A DNA stretch of 64,000 nt from Amycolatopsis acidicola (GCF_007713735.2 NZ_VMNW02000004.1:124001-188000); one strand, 5' to 3'; shown: positions 1 through 8,334, counted from the stretch's first letter. Notes: generated by a model from the letters alone, not told the origin. Program-made: numbers and translations.

Positions 1-28
1 CCGCGGGCGGCACCCGTCCGGCGCCGTG

Positions 29-325
29 TCAGCCGTGGGTGCGGCGTTCGTCACGGAGCTGTTCGCGGCGGGTCATGCCGCGGCGGCGGATGAGGTGGGC
101 CGGCACGTAGTGGGTTACCGAGCGTGACCACTTTTCGTCGGTGGTGATGAGTTCGTAGGTGACCAGGCCGAGCCAGCCGCCGTCGGAGCGGGGCATCCAC
201 TCCAGCAGCATCCCGGGCGCCTCCGGCTCCACCCGCACCCCGCGGCCCGCCCGCTCCCGGAAGTCGTCGAAACCGTGTTTCAGCAGCTTGCCGACCTTGA
301 TCCAGACCCGCAGCGGGGGTTGCAT
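29..325 (-). CDS. Small conserved-looking protein, possibly SOS-controlled
   Basis: A 98-residue basic protein starting MQPPLRVWIKVGKLLKHGFD. I do not recognise a named domain. It looks like real coding sequence: it has mixed amphipathic composition, a WMPRSDGGWLGLVTYELIT core and a basic tail rich in Arg. The ATG at 325 was chosen because the longer upstream extension is low-complexity Arg/Gly typical of a shadow frame; a GTG at 328 is also possible. A LexA-like box lies about 100 bp upstream (422-437), oriented with a possible -10 (TACTGT) reading toward this gene. It may therefore be the first gene of a damage-inducible operon continuing left of the window. That link is inference. Confidence 0.6.
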   Translation of the reverse strand: MQPPLRVWIKVGKLLKHGFDDFRERAGRGVRVEPEAPGMLLEWMPRSDGGWLGLVTYELITTDEKWSRSVTHYVPAHLIRRRGMTRREQLRDERRTHG

Positions 326-421
326 CACACGCGCGTCCGCCGGCCGTTCCACCGCACACTCCCTACCCCGACGACTGCGCCGGGCACGCCGCTTCCCCCG
401 GCCTGCCCGGTCTCCCGACAG

Positions 422-437
422 TAGAACACCTGTTCGA
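422..437 (-). promoter_or_regulatory. LexA/SOS-box-like palindrome
   Basis: On the minus strand the site reads TCGAACAGGTGTTCTA. It matches the actinobacterial LexA consensus TCGAAC-N4-GTTCGA at 11 of the 12 defined bases. A TACTGT hexamer overlapping its downstream end could be a -10 for the small minus-strand gene. The alternative target is the forward transporter gene starting at 558, which is about 120 bp away. Confidence 0.6.
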
Positions 438-557
438 TGATCACAAGGTGTCACCGGCCACCGTCTCCGATCAAGGAGTGGGACGGGGTGCGCGAGGCAT
501 TCACGAAGTTTTAACGTGTTCCGTGGTTCGTCCCCCGAAACCCCTTTTGGAGCCCTG

Positions 558-1829
558 ATGTCCGCGACCACCGAGCAATCGTCCGGCGGGCGGTTCCTGC
601 TCTCGTCGCCCACGTCCTGCGCGGCGCCCACGCCCGCGCCGGAGGAACCGGTCCGTGTCGTCCCCCTCGTCATCGCCGCCGTCCTCGCGATCGCCGCGAG
701 CTGGTACGTGTGGGCCTCCTACGGCGCGAAGTTCGGCGCGCTGCTGGTGGTCGGCCTGCTACTGGGGTTCGCGCTCTTCCACTCCCGCTTCGGGTTCACT
801 TCCGCCTGGCGCCAGCTGATCGCGGTCGGCAACGGTGAAGGCCTGCGCGCGCACACGCTGTTGCTCGGCACCGCCGCGACGTTGATCGCGCTCATCGCGA
901 GCACCGGTGCCGGCCTGTTCGGGTCGACGCCGAAGATCACCGCGAGCCCGATCGGGCTCGCGCTGTTCGTCGGCGCGACGTTGTTCGCGATCGGGATGCA
1001 GCTGGGCGGCGCGTGCGCGTCCGGCACGCTGTTCGCGGTCGGGGCCGGGCAGTCGTCGATCGTATTGACGCTGTTCGGGTTCATCGCCGGTTCGGTGATC
1101 TACACGTGGGCGTACCCGATCTTCACCGGCTGGCCGCAGGTCTCGGGGTTCCTGCTCTCGGACCACGTCGGCTGGCTCGGCTCCTGGGCGATCACCATCG
1201 CGGCGCTGCTGCTGGTCGTGGTCGTCACGCGCGTCGTGCAGGCGCGCCGCAACCCGCCGCCGCTGGGCGCCGTGCCCACCGCGCGCGGGATCGCCCGGAT
1301 CTGGCGGGGTTCCTGGCCCCTGCTCGTCGGCGCGCTCGTACTGGGGGTGCTCGCCGCCGCGGTGGTGCTGGTCTCGGGTGGCACCTGGGGCGTGACCTCC
1401 GCGTTCGCGCTGTGGGGCGCGAAGGTGCTCCAGGTGCTCGGGCTGCACCCGGAGACCTGGGAGTTCTGGCGCTCCTCCGCCAACGCCAAGACGCTCGCCG
1501 GTCCTATTTGGACGGACAAGACCAGCCTCACCGACATCGGGATCATGATCGGCGCCGCGGTCGCCGCCGCGCTGGCGGGCACCTGGCGGTTCCGCGCGGA
1601 GATCCCGTGGCGCACGGCGGTCGCCGCGGTGCTGGGCGGGATCCTGATGGGGATCGGCGCTCGGCTGGCCGGTGGCTGCAACATCGGCGCTTACCTGGCC
1701 GGGATTTCCACCGGCAGCCTGCAGGGCTGGCTGTGGGGCGCCTTCGCGCTGTTCGGCACGTGGATCGGGCTCAAGATCCGCCCGGTGTTCGGGCTGACGA
1801 ACCCCATCCCGTCCGACGGAGTCTGCTGA
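558..1829 (+). CDS. YeeE/YedE-family (TsuA-like) sulfur-compound transporter
   Basis: A 423-residue polytopic membrane protein of the YeeE/YedE family, whose characterised member TsuA takes up thiosulfate. About ten hydrophobic segments are visible from residue 33 onward. Two duplicated halves carry the family signatures GGACASGT (Cys about 153) and GGCNIGAYL (Cys about 374); the paired cysteines of this family line the substrate path. The ATG at 558 was chosen over an upstream ATG at 516 because the residues before it do not look like family sequence. No TusA-like partner gene is adjacent, so the substrate (thiosulfate or another reduced sulfur compound) is inferred from the family only. A strong terminator follows. 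Confidence 0.85.
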   Translation: MSATTEQSSGGRFLLSSPTSCAAPTPAPEEPVRVVPLVIAAVLAIAASWYVWASYGAKFGALLVVGLLLGFALFHSRFGFTSAWRQLIAVGNGEGLRAHTLLLGTAATLIALIASTGAGLFGSTPKITASPIGLALFVGATLFAIGMQLGGACASGTLFAVGAGQSSIVLTLFGFIAGSVIYTWAYPIFTGWPQVSGFLLSDHVGWLGSWAITIAALLLVVVVTRVVQARRNPPPLGAVPTARGIARIWRGSWPLLVGALVLGVLAAAVVLVSGGTWGVTSAFALWGAKVLQVLGLHPETWEFWRSSANAKTLAGPIWTDKTSLTDIGIMIGAAVAAALAGTWRFRAEIPWRTAVAAVLGGILMGIGARLAGGCNIGAYLAGISTGSLQGWLWGAFALFGTWIGLKIRPVFGLTNPIPSDGVC

Positions 1830-1836
1830 GCCGACG

Positions 1837-1870
1837 GATCCCCGCGCTGTCGCCTCAGCGCGGGGATCCC
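1837..1870. terminator. Bidirectional hairpin terminator
   Basis: A perfect 14-bp stem (GGATCCCCGCGCTG pairing with 1857-1870) with a 6-nt loop sits between the convergent transporter and CoA-transferase genes. There is no long T-run, as is usual for GC-rich actinobacterial terminators. Confidence 0.8.
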
Positions 1871-1875
1871 TTGAC

Positions 1876-3048
1876 TTATCCCAAAATCCCCGAATCGTGC
1901 AGCCTGCCCAGCTCGCCGCCGGACAGGCCGAGCACCTCCGAGAACACCTCGTCGGTGTGGTCGCCCAGCGAAGCCGCCGTGGTCGTCTCGCCGTATTTCC
2001 CGTTCCAGCGCAACGGCGAGCGTGCGCTGGGCACCTCGCCGATGCCGGGTTGGTCCACAGTGGACAGGACCGGCGCCGGATCCGCGGCCACCTCGGGCAT
2101 CCCGCGGTAGCGGCCCCACAGCACCCTGGCGGAGTCCAGGTCCCGGCTCACCTCGGCCAGGCTGCGGTCGGCGAACCACGGCCGCAGGATCGCGGCGATC
2201 GTCTCCCGGATCCGGTAACGGTCCGCCTCCAGGTTCAGGTCGACGTTCAACGCGGTTTCCAAGGCGCTGAACACTTCCTGCGTCCCGGTGACCTTGCGCA
2301 GCGCGGCCCACTGGTGCTCGGTCAGCGCGACGACCATGACCCGCTGCCCGTCGCTGGTCTCGAAGTCGATCCCGAAACTGCCGTACACGTGGTTGCCGTG
2401 CTTCGGCCGCTCGGTGCCGCGGAACTGCGCTTCGCCGAGCCAGCCGAGGTTCGCCACGCCCGCGAGCGCCACGTCGGCCAGCGCGAGTTCGAGATACGCG
2501 CCTTCGCCCGTACGCTCGCGTTCGTACAGCGCGGCCAGCACACCCGTCGTCACCGTCATCCCGGTCACCAGGTCCCACGCCGGGAGCACGTGGTTCACCG
2601 GCGCCGCCTCGGATTCGCCGCCGGTGATGGTCGGCACGCCGACCTCCGCGTTCACCGTGTAGTCCACCGCGGGGCTGCCGTCGGCCCGGCCCTGCAGGTG
2701 CAGGTGGATCAGGTCGGCGCGGCGCGCGGCGAGGTTTTCGTAGGAGAGCCAAGGTCTTCCGACGACGTTGTCGACGAACACACCCGCGTCCGCGATCAGG
2801 GCCGTGACCAGTTCACGCCCTTCGTCGGCGCGCATGTTCACCGCCACGGAACGCTTTCCGCGGTTGAGCGCCGTCCAGTACAGGCTGGTTCCGCCTGGTG
2901 CGACCGGCCAGCGCCGGTAGTCGGCGGCGCCGCCGATCGGGTCGACGCGGATCACGTCGGCGCCCAGCTGGCCCAGCATCAGGCAGGCGGAAGGCGCGGC
3001 GACGAAGCTCGCGCATTCGATGACCCGGAGCCCGTCGAGCGCGGTCAT
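1876..3048 (-). CDS. CoA-transferase family III (CaiB/BaiF type)
   Basis: A 390-residue family III CoA-transferase, the formyl-CoA transferase/alpha-methylacyl-CoA racemase fold, which moves CoA between carboxylic acids. The N-terminal GLRVIECASFVAAPSACLML and GADVIRVD segments are typical. The likely catalytic Asp is about residue 192 in LALADVAL. Its ATG overlaps the stop of the upstream thiolase gene by 4 bp (3045-3048), so the two are translationally coupled and probably act in one acyl-CoA degradation pathway. The exact acid substrate cannot be read from sequence. Confidence 0.85.
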   Translation of the reverse strand: MTALDGLRVIECASFVAAPSACLMLGQLGADVIRVDPIGGAADYRRWPVAPGGTSLYWTALNRGKRSVAVNMRADEGRELVTALIADAGVFVDNVVGRPWLSYENLAARRADLIHLHLQGRADGSPAVDYTVNAEVGVPTITGGESEAAPVNHVLPAWDLVTGMTVTTGVLAALYERERTGEGAYLELALADVALAGVANLGWLGEAQFRGTERPKHGNHVYGSFGIDFETSDGQRVMVVALTEHQWAALRKVTGTQEVFSALETALNVDLNLEADRYRIRETIAAILRPWFADRSLAEVSRDLDSARVLWGRYRGMPEVAADPAPVLSTVDQPGIGEVPSARSPLRWNGKYGETTTAASLGDHTDEVFSEVLGLSGGELGRLHDSGILG

Positions 3049-4262
3049 GCGACACGCTCGAAGATCGCGGCGAGGCCCTGTCCGCCGCCGATGCACATGG
3101 TTTCCAGCCCGTAGCGGGAACCGCGGCGGCGCATCTCGCGCAGCATCGTGGTCAGGATCCGCACGCCGGTGGCGCCGACCGGATGGCCGAGCGAGATCCC
3201 CGAGCCGTTGACGTTCGTCCGCTCGAAGTCCGCTTCGCCGAAACCCCATTCGCGCGTGCAGGCGAGCACCTGCGCGGCGAAGGCTTCGTTCAGTTCGATC
3301 AGGTCGATGTCCTTGAGCTCCAGGCCCGCGCGGGCGAGCGCCTTCGCCGTCGCCGGGACCGGGCCGATGCCCATCGTGCGCGGCGGGACGCCGGCGGCGG
3401 CCCACGACACCAGCCGCGCGAACGGTTGCAGGCCAAGCTGTTCCGCTTTGTCCACAGTGGTCACGAGGCACGCGGCGGCGCCGTCGTTCTGCCCGCTCGA
3501 GTTGCCCGCCGTCACGGTCGATTCCGGGTCCTGCTTCGCCATGACGGGGCGGAGCCCACTGAGCGTCTCCAGCGAGCTGTCCGCGCGCGGGTGCTCGTCG
3601 CGGTCGACCACCGTGTCCGGCTTGCCGCGCTTCCCCGGCAGTGTCACCGGCACGATCTCCTCGGCGAACCGGCCGTCTTCGATCGCCGCCACCGCGCGTT
3701 GATGCGAGCGCAACGCGAGCCGATCCTGTTCCTCGCGAGGAATTGCGTACTCGCGGCGGAGGTTCTCCGCGGTCTCCAGCATTCCCCCGGGCACCGGGTG
3801 GTTCTCGCCGCCCGCCGTGACCCGGCCGCGCGCGAGCCGGTCCTTCAGCTCGACGCCGCCGCCACGCACGCCCCAGCGGATCGAGTCGGTGTAGAACTCC
3901 ACGCCGCTCATGCTTTCCGCGCCACCGGCCACCACGAGGTCGGCCACGCCGGTCTGCACGCGCATCGCCGCGTCGAGCACCGCCTGCAGGCCGGACCCGC
4001 ATCGCCGGTCCACCTGCACCCCGGGCACGTCCACGGGCAGCCCGGCGTCGAGCGCGGCGACCCGGCCGATCGCGGGGGCCTCGCCGTTCGGGTAGCACTG
4101 GCCGAAGATCACGTCCTCGATCTTCTCGGGCGCGACCCCGGTCCGCTTGACCAGCTCGCCGATCACCGTCGCCGCCAGCGAAGCCGCCGGGAGATCCCGG
4201 AACACGCCGCCGTAGCGGCCGACGGGGGTGCGAATCGGTTCGCAGACAACGACTTCGGGCAT
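3045..4262 (-). CDS. Thiolase (acetyl-CoA C-acyltransferase)
   Basis: A 405-residue thiolase that cleaves or forms 3-ketoacyl-CoA. The nucleophilic Cys is about residue 88 in DRRCGSGLQA, the His is about 360 in LGHPVGATG, and the second Cys is about 390 in CIGGGQG. Length is normal for the degradative family. It is the first gene of a two-gene operon with the CoA-transferase and is divergent from the SnoaL-like gene, with a strong palindrome between them (4310-4323) that may repress both directions. Degradation of a fatty, aromatic or sterol-like acid is plausible, but the substrate is unknown. Confidence 0.9.
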   Translation of the reverse strand: MPEVVVCEPIRTPVGRYGGVFRDLPAASLAATVIGELVKRTGVAPEKIEDVIFGQCYPNGEAPAIGRVAALDAGLPVDVPGVQVDRRCGSGLQAVLDAAMRVQTGVADLVVAGGAESMSGVEFYTDSIRWGVRGGGVELKDRLARGRVTAGGENHPVPGGMLETAENLRREYAIPREEQDRLALRSHQRAVAAIEDGRFAEEIVPVTLPGKRGKPDTVVDRDEHPRADSSLETLSGLRPVMAKQDPESTVTAGNSSGQNDGAAACLVTTVDKAEQLGLQPFARLVSWAAAGVPPRTMGIGPVPATAKALARAGLELKDIDLIELNEAFAAQVLACTREWGFGEADFERTNVNGSGISLGHPVGATGVRILTTMLREMRRRGSRYGLETMCIGGGQGLAAIFERVA

Positions 4263-4309
4263 CGTGTCGCCTCTCTTTACGTGGCCGGGAATCTCTGCCT
4301 ACCGTAGAG

Positions 4310-4323
4310 CGAACGATCGTTCG
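4310..4323. promoter_or_regulatory. Perfect palindromic operator between divergent genes
   Basis: CGAACGATCGTTCG is a perfect 14-bp palindrome centred 54 bp upstream of the thiolase start and 23 bp upstream of the SnoaL-like start. It resembles operators of TetR-family regulators of acyl-CoA catabolism. It also fits the loose GAAC-N4-GTTC LexA core, but the flanks (G/T instead of T/A) are poorer than those of the box at 422. Confidence 0.55.
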
Positions 4324-4339
4324 TGCCAAGGAGGGTGCG

Positions 4340-4828
4340 GTGGACGGGGTCGAAGCGCGGTTGCGGCGGCTGGAGGACGTGCACGAGATAGGCCAGCTCA
4401 GGGCACGGTACTGCCAGTTCCTCGACGACGGGCGGTGGGCTGAGCTGGCCGAGTTGTTCACCGAGGACGGCGCGTTCGTCGGCCTGTCCACGGCGCGTGG
4501 ACGCGCCGCGCTGCGCGAGTTCTTTCCCGGGCTGCAGCGCGGTCCGCTGACCGCGTGGTGGCATTTCAGCGCGAACGAGACGATCGACGTGGACGGCGAC
4601 ACCGCGAGCGGCGAAACCTGGCTCTACCAGCCGTGCGTCGTCGACGGCGAGGCGCACATCGCGGCAGGCCGGTACCGCGACCGGCTGGAACGGCACGAGG
4701 ACCGGTGGCTGTTCGCCGAGCGCCGGGTGACTTTCTTCTTCTGGGTGCCGTCTTCGCAGGCCTGGGGGCCGGGCGCGATCGGCTGGCCGCCCGCCGCCGG
4801 CGCGCTCGACGAGCGGTACCGGGAGTGA
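4340..4828 (+). CDS. SnoaL/NTF2-like domain protein
   Basis: A 162-residue single-domain protein of the SnoaL-like (NTF2 fold) superfamily. It begins with the usual helix (RLRRLEDVHEIGQLRARYCQFLDDGRWAELAELFTEDG) followed by strands, including WWHFSANETIDVDGDTA. The GTG start at 4340 is set by the ribosome site AAGGAGG at 4329-4335. Family members are dehydratases, isomerases, cyclases or ring-hydroxylating-dioxygenase beta-like proteins. Divergence from the thiolase/CoA-transferase operon across a shared palindrome suggests a role in the same catabolic route. The reaction is not determinable here. Confidence 0.8.
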   Translation: MDGVEARLRRLEDVHEIGQLRARYCQFLDDGRWAELAELFTEDGAFVGLSTARGRAALREFFPGLQRGPLTAWWHFSANETIDVDGDTASGETWLYQPCVVDGEAHIAAGRYRDRLERHEDRWLFAERRVTFFFWVPSSQAWGPGAIGWPPAAGALDERYRE

Positions 4829-4847
4829 GTTTGCGCACGGCACTGGG

Positions 4848-4873
4848 CTAAGCGCTCGCTTAGGCCGGATAAT
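4848..4873 (+). promoter_or_regulatory. Inverted repeat and -10 box upstream of the moxR operon
   Basis: CTAAGCG-CT-CGCTTAG (4848-4863) is a perfect 7-bp inverted repeat, a layout typical of TetR-family operators. A good -10 hexamer GATAAT follows at 4868-4873. The repeat would sit in the promoter spacer or -35 region, so repression of the MoxR/VWA pair is likely if bound. The regulator is not identified in this window. Confidence 0.5.
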
Positions 4874-4902
4874 CGGGGGCGCTGTCGACGCAGGGAGGCG
4901 TG

Positions 4903-5787
4903 ATGCAGGAACCGTTGTTCGGCTCGGTCGACGAGGTGGTCGAACGCCTCGCCGGGGCCGGGTACCTGGCCTCCACGCCCATCGCCACCACGGTCTTTCT
5001 CGCTGACAGGCTGGGCAAACCGCTGCTGGTCGAGGGGCCGGCAGGCGTCGGCAAGACCGAGCTGGCCAGGGCTCTGGCTGAAGCGACCAGCAGCGAGCTG
5101 ATCCGCCTGCAGTGCTACGAGGGCATCGACGAAGCCCGCGCGCTGTATGAGTGGAACCACGCGAAACAACTCCTGCGCATCACGGCCGGTCGCGACGAGC
5201 ACTGGGAAGACACCCGCGACGAGGTGTTCAGCGAGGAGTTCCTGCTCCCGCGCCCGCTGCTGAAGGCCATCCGCAACCCGGACCCGACGGTGCTGCTGAT
5301 CGACGAGACCGACAAGTCCGACGTCGAGATGGAGGGCCTGCTGCTCGAGGTGCTCGGCGACTTCCAGGTCACCGTGCCCGAACTCGGCACCATCACGGCC
5401 AGCCGCCGCCCCTTCGTGCTGCTCACCTCGAACGCGACGCGTGAGCTGTCGGAGGCGCTGAAGCGGCGTTGTCTGTTCCTGCACCTGGACTTCCCGACGC
5501 CGGAGCTGGAGCGCGACATCGTCACGCTGAAGGTGCCGGGGCTGGACAGGCGGCTCACCGACTCGCTGGTGCGCGTGGTCGGCGCGCTGCGCTCGATGGA
5601 CCTGCGCAAGGCGCCCTCGATCGCGGAAAGCGTGGACTGGGCGCGCACCCTGCTCGCGCTCGGCGCGGACACCCTCGACGAGGAGACCGTCCAGTCGAGC
5701 CTCGGCGTGATCCTCAAGTACCAGGCCGATCACCGCAAGGCCGCCGCCGAGCTGCGGCTGGACCAGTTGCTGGACCCGGCTTCCTGA
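4903..5787 (+). CDS. MoxR-family AAA+ ATPase
   Basis: A 294-residue MoxR-type AAA+ ATPase. Walker A is GPAGVGKT (about 45-52), Walker B is TVLLIDETD (about 128-136) and a sensor region is LLTSNATRELS. MoxR proteins act as chaperone-like ATPases that mature or remodel partners together with VWA-domain proteins. The next gene encodes such a partner, with a one-base stop/start overlap. The ATG at 4903 follows AGGGAGG by 4 nt; a GTG at 4900 is too close to the ribosome site. CoxD-like function, as in CO-dehydrogenase maturation, is possible by family, but no cox genes are nearby. Confidence 0.88.
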   Translation: MQEPLFGSVDEVVERLAGAGYLASTPIATTVFLADRLGKPLLVEGPAGVGKTELARALAEATSSELIRLQCYEGIDEARALYEWNHAKQLLRITAGRDEHWEDTRDEVFSEEFLLPRPLLKAIRNPDPTVLLIDETDKSDVEMEGLLLEVLGDFQVTVPELGTITASRRPFVLLTSNATRELSEALKRRCLFLHLDFPTPELERDIVTLKVPGLDRRLTDSLVRVVGALRSMDLRKAPSIAESVDWARTLLALGADTLDEETVQSSLGVILKYQADHRKAAAELRLDQLLDPAS

Positions 5788-7160
5788 TGTCCGGGCTGCC
5801 GCACCGGCTGGTCGAGTTCGTCGGATCCCTGCGGGAGCACGGGATCGCGGTCGGCCCCGGCGAAACGGTGGACGCGGCGGCCGCGGTCGACGTGCTCGGC
5901 CTCGAAGACCGCGAGCAGCTCCGCGCCGCGCTGGCCGCCACGGTGTTGCGCCGGTCCGGGCAGCGGGCCACCTTCGATTCGTTGTTCGACCTGTACTTTC
6001 CGGTCGCGGTGGGCACGGCGGAAACCGGCGCGGAGGAGGACGATCTCCCTTCGCTGCGGGAAAGTCTCGTCGCCGCGCTGGCCGAGGGCGACGACGAACG
6101 GTTGCGCGCGCTGGCCGCCGCCGGGGTCGAGGTCTTCGGCCAGTACGGCAGTTTCGGCCAGGGCGGTTCCGGTGGCGGCGGGATGAGCGGCTGGTCGGCG
6201 TACCAGACGCTCGAGCGGGTCCGCCCGGACGCGCTGCTGAACCGGGTGCTGGCGGCGATCCGGGGCGAGCCGCGGGACGGGATGGGCGAAGGCATCGCGC
6301 AGCAGGAGGCCAGGGCCGGGATCGCCCGCTTCCGGCAGTACGTGCAGGCGGAGGCGCGCCGCCGGACGGCGGAATTCCGTGGCCGGGAACGGATAGCGCG
6401 GCACGCGGTGGCGCCGCAGACGGATCTGGTCAGCTTCACCAACGCCAACCGCGAGCAGCTCGCCGAGCTTCGCCGCACCATCCAGCCGTTGTCCCGCAAG
6501 CTCGCGACCCGCCTGGCCGCCCGGCGCCGACGGGCCCGGCGTGGCCAGATCGATCTGCGCCGCACGCTCCGGCGCTCGCTCGCGACCGGCGGCGTGCCGA
6601 TGCGCCCGGCGATGAAGGTCCGGCGTCCCGGGCGGCCGGAACTGGTGCTGCTGTGCGACATGTCGGGCTCGGTGGCGGGTTTCGCGCAGTTCACGTTGCT
6701 GCTGGTGCAAGCGCTTGCGGACCAGTTCAGCAAGGTGCGCACGTTCGCCTTCGTCGAGCTGACCGACGAAATCACCGAACTGGTCACCGCCGGCGCGGAA
6801 GACCCCGAGGGCCTCGCGCGGCGCATCCTCACCGAGGCGCGCCTGACGAGGTGGGGGATGAGCAGCGACTACGGGGACTCGCTGGAGACCTTCGTCGACG
6901 GCTGGCTCGACGCCGTCGGCCCGCGCACGTCGGTGCTCATCCTGGGGGACGGGCGGACGAACGGCGGCGACCCGAACCTCGGCGCGGTGCGGCAGATCGC
7001 CGACCACGCCAAGCACGTGCACTGGCTGAACCCGGAACCCCGTTCGTCCTGGGGCACGGGCGATTCCGCGGCGCTGGAGTACGGGCGCGTGGTGCCGATG
7101 CACGAATGCCGGAACCTGCGGCAGCTGACGCAGCTCGTCACCGACCTGCTGCCGGGCTGA
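5787..7160 (+). CDS. VWA domain protein, CoxE-like
   Basis: A 457-residue protein with a basic helical N-terminal half and a C-terminal von Willebrand A domain. The metal-ion-dependent adhesion motif is DMSGSVAGF (Asp about 291), with later Thr/Asp positions in LILGDGRTNGGD. A glycine-rich linker (GQGGSGGGG) lies near residue 125. It belongs to the VWA/CoxE-like group that pairs with MoxR ATPases, and its start codon overlaps the stop of moxR by one base. The last 23 bases overlap the convergent alkyltransferase gene. Confidence 0.87.
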   Translation: MSGLPHRLVEFVGSLREHGIAVGPGETVDAAAAVDVLGLEDREQLRAALAATVLRRSGQRATFDSLFDLYFPVAVGTAETGAEEDDLPSLRESLVAALAEGDDERLRALAAAGVEVFGQYGSFGQGGSGGGGMSGWSAYQTLERVRPDALLNRVLAAIRGEPRDGMGEGIAQQEARAGIARFRQYVQAEARRRTAEFRGRERIARHAVAPQTDLVSFTNANREQLAELRRTIQPLSRKLATRLAARRRRARRGQIDLRRTLRRSLATGGVPMRPAMKVRRPGRPELVLLCDMSGSVAGFAQFTLLLVQALADQFSKVRTFAFVELTDEITELVTAGAEDPEGLARRILTEARLTRWGMSSDYGDSLETFVDGWLDAVGPRTSVLILGDGRTNGGDPNLGAVRQIADHAKHVHWLNPEPRSSWGTGDSAALEYGRVVPMHECRNLRQLTQLVTDLLPG

Positions 7161-7647
7161 GCGGGAACAGGGCCGATTCGGAATGCTCCCGCTCGAAGCC
7201 GAGCAGGCCGCGCTTGACCTCGATGCCGCCGCCGTAGCCGGTCAGATCGCCGGTGGAGCCGACCACGCGATGGCAGGGCACGATGATGCTGACCGGGTTC
7301 TTCCCGTTCGCCAGCCCCACCGCGCGCGAAGCCGTCGGGCGGCCGATCGTCTCGGCCAGCTCGCCGTAGGAAACCGTTTCGCCATAAGGGATTTCCTGCA
7401 GCGCCGCCCACACCGTGCGCTGGAACGGCGTACCGTGCAGGCGCAGCGGAAGCTCGAACTCGGTGCGCTGCCGGGCGAAGTACTCCCCGAGCTGCTCGAC
7501 CACCTCGCCCAGCCCGCCCTCGACGTACCCGCCGAACGTTTCTCGCGGCGGCATGTGCCGGTGCTCTCGCAGGTAGAGCCCGGTCAGCTCGCCGTCTTCG
7601 CCGACCAGCGTCAGTGGGCCGACGGGCCTGTCCACAACGGTAAACAT
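7138..7647 (-). CDS. ogt: Methylated-DNA-protein-cysteine methyltransferase
   Basis: A 169-residue suicide DNA repair protein that removes alkyl groups from O6-alkylguanine by transfer to its own cysteine. The active-site motif is PCHRV with Cys about 125. The helix-turn-helix region FQRTVWAALQEIPYGETVSYGELA and the Asn hinge (ANGKNP) are present. Length is typical of Ogt/MGMT without an Ada N-terminal domain. It is convergent to the VWA gene with a 23-bp overlap. The neighbouring DinB-like gene faces the other way. Confidence 0.95.
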   Translation of the reverse strand: MFTVVDRPVGPLTLVGEDGELTGLYLREHRHMPPRETFGGYVEGGLGEVVEQLGEYFARQRTEFELPLRLHGTPFQRTVWAALQEIPYGETVSYGELAETIGRPTASRAVGLANGKNPVSIIVPCHRVVGSTGDLTGYGGGIEVKRGLLGFEREHSESALFPLSPAAGR

Positions 7648-7718
7648 GGATCCAGCATGGCCCTTTGGCCGCGGCGCGGCTGGCGGGAAAACGACACTGC
7701 CGTCCGGAAGGAAACCGA

Positions 7719-8186
7719 GTGCTGTACACCGCCGAGGAGTACCTGTTCTTCGCCGACCGCGCCCTCGACGGGATGGCCGCGATCCTGGAGGAGCTGGGCG
7801 ACGATCTCGTCAACCGGCGGCCGGCCTTGCCGGGGGCGAACAGCCCTTACGTGATCGTGCACCACTGCGTCGGGGTGCTCGGGTTCTGGGTGGGGCGGCT
7901 GGTCGCCGGGCGCCCGGTGGAGCGTGACCGCGAGGCGGAGTTCTCCGCGACCGGCACCGTGGCGGAGCTTCTCGGGCGGCTCCGGGCGGCGCAGCGTCAG
8001 CTCCGCGACGACGTCGCTGCGGCCGACCCGCGCGCCCCGCTGCGGGAGGAGGCTCCGGCGAAGTATGCGCACACCCCTGTCGGCCGTACGCAAGGCGCGG
8101 CGCTGCAGCACGCGTACGAGGAGTTGGCGCAGCACCACGGGCAGCTGGAGCTCACCCGCGATGTGCTGAAGGCCACGCGTAGGTGA
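7719..8186 (+). CDS. DinB-superfamily (DUF664-like) protein
   Basis: A 155-residue four-helix protein of the DinB/YfiT-like superfamily, whose members bind a metal with three histidines and often act as thiol-dependent transferases. The histidine pair at about 48-49 (VIVHHCVG) and a second pair at about 140-141 (LAQHHGQLELTRD) fit that pattern. The GTG start at 7719 follows GGAAGG by 7 nt. In actinobacteria some relatives are mycothiol-dependent, but nothing here shows the substrate. The 3' end overlaps a doubtful small minus-strand ORF. Confidence 0.75.
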   Translation: MLYTAEEYLFFADRALDGMAAILEELGDDLVNRRPALPGANSPYVIVHHCVGVLGFWVGRLVAGRPVERDREAEFSATGTVAELLGRLRAAQRQLRDDVAAADPRAPLREEAPAKYAHTPVGRTQGAALQHAYEELAQHHGQLELTRDVLKATRR

Positions 8187-8334
8187 GCTTCCCCCGGAAA
8201 TACTCGCGGACCGTTTTCACGGCGTCGCGGAGGAAGTCGTTGAGCCGGACACTGACTTCGGCGGTGCGCTCGCCGAGACCGCCGGGGCGGTCGAACAGCC
8301 ACGCGATCCGTTCGGCGAGGTCGTTGCCGGGCAC
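8152..8334 (-). CDS. Possible small protein or gene remnant
   Basis: Sixty residues from a GTG at 8334, reading PGNDLAERIAWLFDRPGGLG and then an amphipathic helix-like segment ending in FRGKLTYAW. The composition is more protein-like than the opposite strand, and it is the only coding candidate in the gap before the IclR gene. It overlaps the DinB-like gene by 35 bp and has no clear ribosome site. It could be the C-terminal remnant of a larger gene. Function unknown. Confidence 0.3.
   Translation of the reverse strand: MPGNDLAERIAWLFDRPGGLGERTAEVSVRLNDFLRDAVKTVREYFRGKLTYAWPSAHRG

Noticed and set aside
1876..4602. A 908-residue fused protein upstream of the CoA-transferase
   Set aside because: The first 500 residues are an out-of-frame shadow of the thiolase gene. 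The CoA-transferase starts at 3048 with a normal ATG and a 4-bp overlap.
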